A DNA stretch of 10,625 nucleotides from Sneathiella sp. GTDB lineage: Bacteria > Pseudomonadota > Alphaproteobacteria > Sneathiellales > Sneathiellaceae. The notes beneath the pieces were generated by a model. That model saw only the letters and a list, made by a program, of their open reading frames with translations. It made no database searches and had not been told where the DNA came from. This document shows, piece after piece, positions 1-6,032 of the stretch. The stretch lies in assembly GCA_002732675.1 (NCBI GenBank), contig NVRR01000088.1:1-10625 (forward strand). The letters are read 5' to 3'. The stretch's first letter is position 1, and each line of letters starts with the position of its first letter. The translations under genes were made by a program, and so were the position numbers.

Positions 1-158
1 ATAAATAGGCAAGAAAAAACTACAAACCATCTGAATGTAGATATTTTCATAACCCCCACTTTTCTGCTCGGACATGCTTTGGTACCTCGCCCGAACAAAC
101 ATTTGCCTGCTATATTATATAACCTTGATAAAGGTGACCCATATAGAAAGGCTAGATT

Positions 159-905
159 ATGACTAATCAAGAATTCACAACTCTATTATCTTCCAGTTTT
201 GAAAACTCCGGCTACCGAATTGAAGTCGAACAAGACATGGAAGAATTCGCGGAACTTCGAAAAAGCACGCCGGATCATGCCATGCTTGTTCCCGCTTTTG
301 ACTATCAGAAATCGGATCAATCCAACAGCCGATGGCTTCGTGTTTCTGACAAGAAAGGGAACCTCGCGTGTATCGGCGCCTTCAAGTCTTTTGAGACTAA
401 TAATCTGCATAGCCTGATTTCCACTGGCAAAATTTGGTACGACAATCCACCGTTTGATCCTTATGAAATCCTTTGTGATACGTCCCAGGTCGTTGGTAAA
501 TGCTATTACCGTGGTGGTATGTATGTCTATCCAGGTCATAATAAAACAGGCCTTCCTTGGGGGTTAGCCACATATGCTCAGGCAATCGCCGTCACTGAGG
601 GAATCGATTGGATTGTTGGTCAAGCTTTCAAGGAAATTGTTGACACCGGAATTCCATCTCATGCTTACGGATTTGAAACTATTGACCTGCAGTATCAATT
701 GACGGGCCATTGCCCGCTTAAGGGGCCTCTGGGAGCCGATAAGTGTCTTTTCTATCTTTTGACTTGCAGTAGATCCCATTTCATCAACAATATAGGAAGA
801 GCTTGGGATATCTTGATATCGTGTCGCGATAAGAAGCTGATTGATGCGGCCCGAGAATATAAGCGGGTTTATTATGCGGAAAAACGACCTCGGATCGCTG
901 CCTAA
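159..905 (+). CDS. Uncharacterised protein, possibly GNAT-fold acyltransferase
   Basis: I do not recognise this 248-residue protein with certainty. The start is supported by a purine-rich AGAAAGG (145-151) seven bases before the ATG. The central part, about residues 104-172, is the most family-like: a strand with RGGMYVYPGH (118-127), then G131-L-P and a helix rich in alanine (139-146), then DWIVGQAF and HAYGFE. This resembles the GNAT acetyl-CoA-binding core, in which a V-x-P strand is followed by a glycine-rich loop and a helix, but the usual R/Q-x-x-G-x-G/A loop is altered here (H127, N128, K129, T130, G131). There is no signal peptide or membrane segment, so a soluble cytoplasmic protein is likely. 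No LuxI-type signature was found. It faces the minus-strand PAS-like gene and overlaps its last 342 bases, which is unusual. It is AT-richer than the nar genes. The acyltransferase call is inference; that this is a real gene is more secure. Confidence 0.55.
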   Translation: MTNQEFTTLLSSSFENSGYRIEVEQDMEEFAELRKSTPDHAMLVPAFDYQKSDQSNSRWLRVSDKKGNLACIGAFKSFETNNLHSLISTGKIWYDNPPFDPYEILCDTSQVVGKCYYRGGMYVYPGHNKTGLPWGLATYAQAIAVTEGIDWIVGQAFKEIVDTGIPSHAYGFETIDLQYQLTGHCPLKGPLGADKCLFYLLTCSRSHFINNIGRAWDILISCRDKKLIDAAREYKRVYYAEKRPRIAA

Positions 906-1262
906 TATCGTCTCTTTCGAATATTCACTTGTGCCGGTTTCCTTGACACGATAATAGACCTCCCGAAGATTGGCGGCATATTTTTCGTCTGGGAAGTCGG
1001 CCAAGTGCATTCCTGCCAAGTCTGGCTTCAGTTTGCACCGTCGGTCGTATTGGCTAAAGAAATATCCATCAGGCTGGTCTGCCTGAGCATTAACAATATG
1101 CCACATCCAATTAGGGGCTATTGTTGTCTGTAATTTATGAAGGTCTTCTTTCGATAAATTACCGCCCTTGAGGTCAAACCAGCGCTGTAACATATCACCC
1201 TGCTCGTCCAATAAATGAATGGAGCCGGTCGGGTAATTTGTTGTCTGCCTGATTGTTTCCAT
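564..1262 (-). CDS. PAS-like sensor domain protein (PAS_5-type), 3' end overlaps the convergent gene
   Basis: This 232-residue ORF has the look of the small stand-alone PAS_5-type proteins common in alphaproteobacteria. An N-terminal RWFDLKGG segment (27-34) is followed by LHKLQTTIAPNW (41-52), a central Y-D-R-R-C-K-L and DLAGMHLADF (81-90) resembling the 'G..l.G..l' PAS core, and a late strand pair FFRIINPL and INQLLIATRY (about 127-149) typical of where such domains end. Residues after about 152 look random and may be read-through until the first stop. From residue 120 on, the frame is antisense to the convergent gene at 159-905, in exact codon-to-codon register. No DNA-binding or kinase domain follows, so it would be a single-domain sensor or adaptor. 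A minus-strand promoter candidate lies at 1284-1314. The Shine-Dalgarno is weak (GAG-rich, about 1265-1275). The winged-helix gene 115 bases upstream on the same strand may be co-regulated. PAS assignment is by pattern only. Confidence 0.5.
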   Translation of the reverse strand: METIRQTTNYPTGSIHLLDEQGDMLQRWFDLKGGNLSKEDLHKLQTTIAPNWMWHIVNAQADQPDGYFFSQYDRRCKLKPDLAGMHLADFPDEKYAANLREVYYRVKETGTSEYSKETILGSDPRSFFRIINPLIFSGRINQLLIATRYQDIPSSSYIVDEMGSTASQKIEKTLIGSQRPLKRAMARQLILQVNSFKSVSMRWNSGVNNFLESLTNNPIDSLSDGDCLSICG

Positions 1263-1283
1263 TTCTATCTCAGCCCCAGCGGT

Positions 1284-1314
1284 ATCATACGACCGTAATT
1301 CTCATTGATGTCAA
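1284..1314 (-). promoter_or_regulatory. Candidate sigma-70 promoter for the PAS-like gene
   Basis: On the minus strand there is a perfect -35 TTGACA (complement of 1309-1314) and a near-perfect -10 TATGAT (complement of 1284-1289), separated by 19 bases. The spacing is longer than the preferred 17, so the promoter may be weak or regulator-dependent. The predicted transcript would start near 1277, about 15 bases before the ATG at 1262. The -35 lies inside a small inverted repeat TTGA-TG-TCAA (1305-1314), which could be an operator. Sequence elements are seen directly; activity is inferred. Confidence 0.4.
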
Positions 1315-1377
1315 ATGAATGCTACTTTAACGAAGAAAATTGACAAGGAAAATACTATTCAGTTTTGGAATGAAAAG

Positions 1378-1776
1378 TTAATTTTCCTGTCGGTCTGTGA
1401 TAATTTCGATAAGAAAATTTGTCTGATTTAGATAATCAAGATATTGGTCTATAAGCAATTTCGTAGATCTTACATACTTTCTCTTGTTGTCATTTGGTAT
1501 GAAATAATATTCAATTAAATTTTGATCCTCCATATTTTTGAGCGCCTTATACATTGAGGAGCTGCTCAGTTTTGTATAGGCGATGAGGGTGCTGATGTCT
1601 GGGTCGAAACCGACGATATCAGCTGACGCCAATGCTGACGTAATCAAAAACTGATTGTAGTTTGAAAGGGCTGGCGAACTGGTCCGTATTTTTGTCATCG
1701 CAACCGTGAAGCTAGACAACCGCTTGAGCTTGTCCGGGCTTAGTTCTCTGCCTGCCCATTTTTCTTCATATTTCAT
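1378..1776 (-). CDS. Small MarR-like winged-helix DNA-binding protein
   Basis: This 132-residue protein is about the length of a MarR-family regulator. An N-terminal helix (about 14-35) precedes a helical segment NQFLITSALASADIVG (41-56). The probable helix-turn-helix covers about 59-82: the sequence DISTLIAYTKLSSSSMYKAL has the pattern of a MarR recognition unit in which serines precede a helix. It is followed by NMEDQNLIEYYF and a charged turn NDNKRK (95-100) matching the beta-wing, then a C-terminal amphipathic helix (104-118) suited to dimerisation. The family binds palindromic operators, often near its own gene. Here the 115-base gap to the downstream PAS-like gene on the same strand, with its inverted repeat at 1305-1314, is a plausible target. 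The Shine-Dalgarno is poor, and the base composition is clearly AT-rich compared with the nar genes, which suggests an accessory or acquired gene. The ligand is unknown. Confidence 0.6.
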   Translation of the reverse strand: MKYEEKWAGRELSPDKLKRLSSFTVAMTKIRTSSPALSNYNQFLITSALASADIVGFDPDISTLIAYTKLSSSSMYKALKNMEDQNLIEYYFIPNDNKRKYVRSTKLLIDQYLDYLNQTNFLIEIITDRQEN

Positions 1777-1946
1777 GGCGTCATCTGATGATTGCCAAAT
1801 TTGTAATAGTTCTACTCATAAATATAGGTTGAATAAGAGGCCAACAAAATGCAAGCATTATAATTGTAATTTATTGACTGAGGAGAGCCATAAAAAATGA
1901 ATTTATGGTTCTTAGAAATTGGAATGAATGCAAGGGCATTGTCACC
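1777..1946. other. AT-rich intergenic spacer without a convincing gene
   Basis: The spacer holds the upstream region of the winged-helix gene, but no clear minus-strand promoter stands out. A short inverted repeat, CCATAAA (1888-1894) and TTTATGG (1902-1908) with a 7-base loop, is the only structure seen. Its stem is AT-rich and no run of T follows on the minus strand, so it is not a canonical terminator for the leftward transcript of the Crp/Fnr gene. Confidence 0.4.
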
Positions 1947-2054
1947 TTAACTTCCTGTAGCCTCGAAATTCCCGTCACTTTTTGCATAGGCAGCTAGCGC
2001 TTGCAGTCGCCCATAAGAAATGTCGCCTTCCTCGAATAACGATGACCATTTCAT
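1947..2054 (-). CDS. Small ORF of 35 codons downstream of the Crp/Fnr gene
   Basis: The minus strand encodes a 35-residue peptide starting MKWSSLFEEGDISYGRLQAL and continuing AAYAKSDGNFEATGS to a TAA stop. The composition is protein-like, with an amphipathic middle and the acidic pair E-E followed by G-D. Its start is 20 bases beyond the end of the Crp/Fnr gene on the same strand, so it could be co-transcribed. The only purine-rich candidate ribosome site (AAAGGG-like) is too far from this ATG for ideal initiation. The frame is also open upstream of the ATG for about 11 codons without a good start codon. That would fit either a tiny gene or the remnant of a longer, degraded one. I recognise no family. 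Confidence 0.25.
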   Translation of the reverse strand: MKWSSLFEEGDISYGRLQALAAYAKSDGNFEATGS

Positions 2055-2074
2055 CCAAATGCCGTTCTTACCCT

Positions 2075-2773
2075 TTACATTGACCGGTCATCGATAAGTG
2101 AATTGGGTTTTGCCAGATTTTCAAGCGCTAACAAATCACCAAGATATACCCTCGGTCCGTCAACGGTTACCCCATAGGGCTTTAAAGTATTGAAAGCCCT
2201 GGAGAGATTTTCAGGCGCCATTCCCAAAAGAGAGGCCAGCGTGCGCTTATCATGGGGGAGCAACAAAGAGCCATTGCAGCCCTGATCATTATGATAGCGG
2301 AGCAACCGGTTCGCCAGCCGTTCGACGCCTGTTCTGAGCTTCAGGCTTTTATGCTCCTTGACCACAGCGCGATAACAGTTCGCAAGCTCTCGAATGATTG
2401 CCGCTGCGAAGGCGGTATCCTTTTCGAAGGCGGCGCGGATATCTTCGGACGGGATCATTAATATGCGGGATCGCTGGCTGGTGCGGGCTGACATCAGATA
2501 AACGGCGTCTTTCAGGGCTGCCGCGAGGATAAAAGTACCAATTGGAGAAACCATCGCCATCGTGGTTTCCCGGCCGTTCGATGAGGCGAACAACTCGACA
2601 CATCCCTCAACGACAACATAAAGAAAGTCCGCCGTATCGCCTTCCTCTATAAGCACCACATGATCTGGAAAAGTCTGAAAATAGGCGGCCTTGACGATTG
2701 AATCAAATGTCGCCTCTTCCATGGTCTGGAAGAGGTGGATAGAGCGTACTTCTGGCAAATCAGCTGACCGCAT
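2075..2773 (-). CDS. narR: Crp/Fnr-family transcription regulator, NarR-like
   Basis: The protein has the usual Crp/Fnr length (232 residues) and layout. A cyclic-nucleotide-type beta-barrel spans about 13-115, with a VLIEEGDTADFLYVVVEG core (40-57). A long dimerisation helix covers about 118-147. The C-terminal winged helix (about 150-212) has the helix-turn-helix TLASLLGMAPENLSRAF; E188, S191 and R192 match the E-x-x-S-R recognition pattern of FNR, which reads TTGAT half-sites. The only cysteines are C58, C133 and C166, so the FNR N-terminal iron-sulphur ligands are missing and direct oxygen sensing through a 4Fe-4S cluster is unlikely. In Paracoccus and Brucella, cysteine-free NarR proteins next to the nar genes drive nitrate reductase expression in response to nitrate or nitrite. 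The divergent position and the perfect FNR-type boxes at 2785-2798 and 2922-2935 fit that role. A GAGGGA Shine-Dalgarno lies just before the ATG. The gene could instead be a DNR/NNR-type nitric oxide regulator. Confidence 0.7.
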   Translation of the reverse strand: MRSADLPEVRSIHLFQTMEEATFDSIVKAAYFQTFPDHVVLIEEGDTADFLYVVVEGCVELFASSNGRETTMAMVSPIGTFILAAALKDAVYLMSARTSQRSRILMIPSEDIRAAFEKDTAFAAAIIRELANCYRAVVKEHKSLKLRTGVERLANRLLRYHNDQGCNGSLLLPHDKRTLASLLGMAPENLSRAFNTLKPYGVTVDGPRVYLGDLLALENLAKPNSLIDDRSM

Positions 2774-2784
2774 TCGTCCCTCGC

Positions 2785-2798
2785 TTGATAAATATCAA
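2785..2798. promoter_or_regulatory. Perfect FNR-type box in front of the regulator gene
   Basis: The sequence TTGATAAATATCAA is a perfect TTGAT-N4-ATCAA palindrome and extends by one pair to CTTGAT/ATCAAG (2784-2799). It ends 11 bases before the start codon of the Crp/Fnr gene, directly abutting its Shine-Dalgarno. Any promoter for that gene must lie to the right of or within the box, so binding here would more likely block than activate. Autorepression is inferred; the match itself is direct. Confidence 0.75.
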
Positions 2799-2851
2799 GA
2801 GGTACTTTAACTAACTTACAGCACGAAATCCATATTATTTCTCATCGTTCT

Positions 2852-2867
2852 TGATTTTTCAAAATCA
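2852..2867. promoter_or_regulatory. Unassigned palindrome TGATTTT-tc-AAAATCA
   Basis: A perfect 7-base inverted repeat with a 2-base spacer lies in the divergent regulator/narK1 region, between the two FNR-type boxes. Its half-site spacing (TGA-N10-TCA) fits neither the FNR rule (TTG-N8-CAA) nor the RirA-type TGA-N9-TCA. It could be an operator for another regulator, such as an Rrf2 or Crp/Fnr paralogue, or a chance AT-rich palindrome. The symmetry is direct observation; the function is unknown. Confidence 0.35.
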
Positions 2868-2921
2868 CCGATCTGGCATTTGTCAATGATAGCCTTGTTT
2901 TTACATGAAAATTCCACGCAG

Positions 2922-2935
2922 TTGATCTGGATCAA
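2922..2935. promoter_or_regulatory. Perfect FNR-type activator box for narK1 operon
   Basis: TTGATCTGGATCAA is a perfect TTGAT-N4-ATCAA palindrome centred at 2928.5, which is 91 bases upstream of the narK1 start. With the class II geometry usual for FNR/ANR/NarR activation (centre at -41.5), transcription would start near 2970. A weak -10-like TCCATT sits at 2958-2963, as expected for an activator-dependent promoter that lacks a good -35. This would leave a leader of about 50 bases. Confidence 0.8.
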
Positions 2936-3019
2936 ACTTCCTCCGTCATGATTGCGCTCCATTGCACCAAGAACGAATGACCTGCCCGGCATTAGTAAGG
3001 TTCAAGAGGGGATAATATC

Positions 3020-4333
3020 ATGAGTACGACGATCATAAGTGCGGCCGAACAAAAGAGGGCGCTTACGGCCAGCACTCTTACCTTTACTGTATGTTTTGCT
3101 GTCTGGACGATCTTTTCGATCATCGGGATCAAGATCAAGGCCGACCTGGGTTTATCCGACACGCAATTCGGTATTCTGGTCGCGACACCTATTCTAACAG
3201 GATCGATAAGCCGTATCTTTCTCGGTATCTGGGCCGATCAGTATGGCGGGCGATTAGTCTATACAATACAAATGCTGCTGACGGCCTTTGCGGCTTATCT
3301 TCTGACCCTGGTTTCCACGTACGAGATGTTTCTGGTTGCCGCCCTTGGCGTTGGACTGGCCGGCGGGAGTTTCGCGGTCGGGGTCGCCTATGTTGCCAAA
3401 TGGTATCCCAAAGAAAAACAGGGTACGGCCCTTGGCATTTTCGGTATGGGTAATGTTGGCGCGGCGGTGACCAATTTCGGCGCCCCGTTCCTGCTGGTCC
3501 TTGTTGGCGGCCAATGGCAGGGTGTGGCGCAGATTTATGCCATCGTTTTGGCCATCGCTGCTGTCCTGTTTTTTCTACTCACCAAGGAAGATCCGGATGT
3601 CGCCGCGCGTAAAAAAGCGGGCGAAAAGCACGCTTCATTCCGCGAGCAACTCGAACCCCTGAAGAACCTGCAAGTCTGGCGCTTTTCGCTCTACTATTTC
3701 TTTGTCTTCGGTGCCTTCGTCGCGCTCGCACTCTGGCTGCCCCGCTACTATGTCGGGGCCTATGGGCTGGAGCTGGAAACCGCCGGGATGCTGGCGGCGG
3801 CCTATGCGCTGCCGGGATCAGTCTTCCGCGCGCTGGGCGGGTGGATATCGGATAAATGGGGCGCTCGGACGGTCATGTACTGGACCTTTATCGCCTGTGT
3901 TGTCTGCAGCTTTTTTCTCTCCTATCCGTCGACGGATTATACGGTGGCGGGGATTAACGGGCCGATTACCTTCAACATCACTATTCCGCTCTGGCTGTTT
4001 GTTGGCCTGACTATAATTCTCGGGTTTTTCATGTCGCTGGGTAAGGCGGCTGTCTACAAGCACATTCCGACTTATTATCCGGGGCATGTCGGATCCGTCG
4101 GTGGCATTGTCGGCCTTATCGGCGGGCTTGGAGGGTTCTGTCTGCCGATCGCTTTCGGTTTCATGAATGACGTCACCGGCGTCTGGACGAGCTGCTTCAT
4201 GTTGCTTACCCTCATTATCGCCGTGGCTCTGACCTGGATGCATTTCACTATCCTGCGCATGGAAAAGAAACAGATCCCAGAGCTCAGGGGCCCGCGCAAT
4301 TTGCCCGAGCTTGAAAGCCTGCATAATCATTGA
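3020..4333 (+). CDS. narK1: NarK1-type nitrate transporter (MFS, nitrate/nitrite porter family)
   Basis: This is a 437-residue major facilitator protein with 12 predicted membrane helices and no signal peptide. It carries the marks of the nitrate/nitrite porter family. R65 in helix 2 (TGSISRIFLG) and R270 in helix 8 (PGSVFRALGG) correspond to the substrate-binding arginines known in E. coli NarK. Glycine-rich signature segments lie at 141-147 (FGMGNVG) and 361-372 (GGIVGLIGGLGG). The MFS loop motif D73-x-x-G-G-R follows R65, and D278-K-W-G-A-R follows R270. It groups by pattern with NarK1 proteins, thought to import nitrate with protons and so prime respiration before nitrite builds up. The start is chosen by GAGGGGA (3006-3012) seven bases ahead of the ATG. 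It is the first gene of the operon, under the FNR-type box at 2922-2935. It ends 55 bases before narK2, and is separate from it rather than fused as in Paracoccus. Confidence 0.88.
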   Translation: MSTTIISAAEQKRALTASTLTFTVCFAVWTIFSIIGIKIKADLGLSDTQFGILVATPILTGSISRIFLGIWADQYGGRLVYTIQMLLTAFAAYLLTLVSTYEMFLVAALGVGLAGGSFAVGVAYVAKWYPKEKQGTALGIFGMGNVGAAVTNFGAPFLLVLVGGQWQGVAQIYAIVLAIAAVLFFLLTKEDPDVAARKKAGEKHASFREQLEPLKNLQVWRFSLYYFFVFGAFVALALWLPRYYVGAYGLELETAGMLAAAYALPGSVFRALGGWISDKWGARTVMYWTFIACVVCSFFLSYPSTDYTVAGINGPITFNITIPLWLFVGLTIILGFFMSLGKAAVYKHIPTYYPGHVGSVGGIVGLIGGLGGFCLPIAFGFMNDVTGVWTSCFMLLTLIIAVALTWMHFTILRMEKKQIPELRGPRNLPELESLHNH

Positions 4334-4388
4334 AAATTAGCGCCGCGACGGAAGTAAAAAACGACCAGACGGCAAACAGGAGAGCAAA

Positions 4389-6008
4389 ATGTCTGATTTC
4401 AAAAAACATGATCTAAGAGGGTGGGACCCGGATAATGAGGACCAGTGGGCAAGCGAGGGTAAATCCATCGCCACCCGCAACCTGTGGATATCAATCCCTG
4501 CCTTACTTTGCGGTTTTGCCGTCTGGCTCTATTGGGGCATCATTACCGTACAAATGATAAACTTGGGATTTGCGTTCGAACGGAGCGAGCTTTTCACGCT
4601 GACCGCCATTGCCGGTCTATCAGGCGCGACGCTCCGTATTCCGAGCTCATTCTTTATCCGGCTCGCCGGAGGGCGCTATACGATCTTCTTTACCACCGCG
4701 CTTCTGATTATCCCGGCGCTTGGCACCGGGATGTTGCTGCAGGATCCAAACTCGTCGCTCTGGCAGTTCCAGATTCTAGCGCTCTTGAGCGGTTTCGGCG
4801 GCGGCAATTTTGCCTCTTCTATGTCCAATATCAGCTTTTTTTATCCGAAAAAAATTCAGGGATATGCGCTTGGCATGAATGCCGGTCTCGGTAATTTCGG
4901 GGTCACAACTATGCAGATCCTGGTGCCGCTTGTGATGACGTTTGGCCTGTTTGGTGGGGATCCGATGATCCTGAAAAATGCATCCGGGACCTTGATCGGG
5001 AAAATTCCAGCTGGAACAGAGACCTATATCCAGAATGCCGGATATGTCTGGCTGCTGTTTCTGGTGCCGCTCGCCATTGCCGCCTGGTTCGGCATGAATA
5101 ATATTCGCGATGATCATGTCTCACCCGATGCAGACTCGGCGTTCGGCGGGTTCCTGAAAATCGGCGGCATGTTGCTGATCGGTCTCGCAACGTCAGTCTT
5201 TGGTTTGTGGTTGATGCTGCCGGCCAGCGTTGGTGGGTCAGGATTGATGCTGTCGAAATGGTTGGTCCTGCCAATTGTCATCGTCTTGACCCTGATCTGT
5301 ATGAAGCTTATCCCGGGGAAGACCCAAGCCAACCTGAAACGTCAGTTCAAAATTTTCAATAACAAACACACCTGGGCGATGACGGTGATCTATACCATGA
5401 CCTTTGGTAGCTTCATTGGCTTTTCCGCGGCGCTGCCACTGGCGATCAAAGTCATTTTCGGCTTCCAGCACGGTATGATCGATGGCGTGATGGCCCATGA
5501 TATCGTCAATCCGAACGGGCCGAGCGCCCTGATGTATGCTTGGATGGGGCCTTTCATCGGCGCGCTTATCCGCCCCATCGGCGGAAAGATGGCGGATAAA
5601 TTCGGCGGAGCGCGGGTCACCCAGATCGTTAGCGTTGTGATGGTCTGCTCGGCTCTCGGTGTCGCCTATTTCATGAAGGCGGCCTATGGATCAATGACGC
5701 CAGAGGTTTATTTCTTCCCCTTCCTCATTCTGTTCATCCTGTTGTTTGCGGCGACAGGCATTGGCAACGGATCGACCTTCCGGACGATTGCCATCGTGTT
5801 TGATAAGGAACAGACCGGGCCCGTCCTTGGCTGGACGTCAGCCATTGCTGCCTATGGCGCCTTCATTATTCCCAAGGTTTTTGGTGAGCAAATCAAGGCG
5901 ACAACACCTGAATATGCGCTGTATGGGTTCGCCATATTTTACGGCGTCTGCATCGTGATCAACTGGTGGTTCTACTTGCGCAAGAATGCGTATGTGAAGA
6001 ACCCGTAA
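4389..6008 (+). CDS. narK2: NarK2-type nitrate/nitrite antiporter (MFS)
   Basis: This 539-residue MFS protein is longer than typical NarK (about 460-470). It has a hydrophilic N-terminus of about 30 residues with the motif RGWDPDNEDQW (10-20) that marks NarK2/NarU-like members. The substrate arginines are R83 (SGATLRIPSS) and R395 (GALIRPIGGK). The nitrate signature AGLGNFG is at 165-171 and its second copy lies around 457-491, including TGIGNGS and the GWTSAIAAYGAF stretch. MFS loop motifs R91-L-A-G-G-R and D403-K-F-G-G-A-R are clear. An inserted loop and hydrophobic stretch around 190-305 accounts for the extra length. The family exchanges periplasmic nitrate for cytoplasmic nitrite, which prevents toxic nitrite build-up while NarG works. 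AGGAG (4378-4382) fixes the start. It lies 24 bases ahead of narG in the same operon, and pairs with NarK1 to divide uptake and exchange. Confidence 0.9.
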   Translation: MSDFKKHDLRGWDPDNEDQWASEGKSIATRNLWISIPALLCGFAVWLYWGIITVQMINLGFAFERSELFTLTAIAGLSGATLRIPSSFFIRLAGGRYTIFFTTALLIIPALGTGMLLQDPNSSLWQFQILALLSGFGGGNFASSMSNISFFYPKKIQGYALGMNAGLGNFGVTTMQILVPLVMTFGLFGGDPMILKNASGTLIGKIPAGTETYIQNAGYVWLLFLVPLAIAAWFGMNNIRDDHVSPDADSAFGGFLKIGGMLLIGLATSVFGLWLMLPASVGGSGLMLSKWLVLPIVIVLTLICMKLIPGKTQANLKRQFKIFNNKHTWAMTVIYTMTFGSFIGFSAALPLAIKVIFGFQHGMIDGVMAHDIVNPNGPSALMYAWMGPFIGALIRPIGGKMADKFGGARVTQIVSVVMVCSALGVAYFMKAAYGSMTPEVYFFPFLILFILLFAATGIGNGSTFRTIAIVFDKEQTGPVLGWTSAIAAYGAFIIPKVFGEQIKATTPEYALYGFAIFYGVCIVINWWFYLRKNAYVKNP

Positions 6009-6032
6009 GCAATTGATATTGGGAGTATATTT

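Noticed and set aside
1340..1345. Plus-strand TTGACA resembling a -35 element
   Set aside because: No matching -10 at suitable spacing, and no plus-strand gene follows.
1706..1900. Plus-strand open frame of 64 codons over the start of the winged-helix gene
   Set aside because: No ribosome binding site, no protein-like pattern, and it overlaps the better supported minus-strand gene.
1888..1908. CCATAAA/TTTATGG hairpin as a terminator of the Crp/Fnr gene transcript
   Set aside because: The stem is short and AT-rich and the expected T run is absent on the minus strand.
6013..6026. TTGAT half-site in the narK2-narG gap as an internal FNR box
   Set aside because: Only the left half matches; the right half reads GGAGT and belongs to the narG ribosome binding site.
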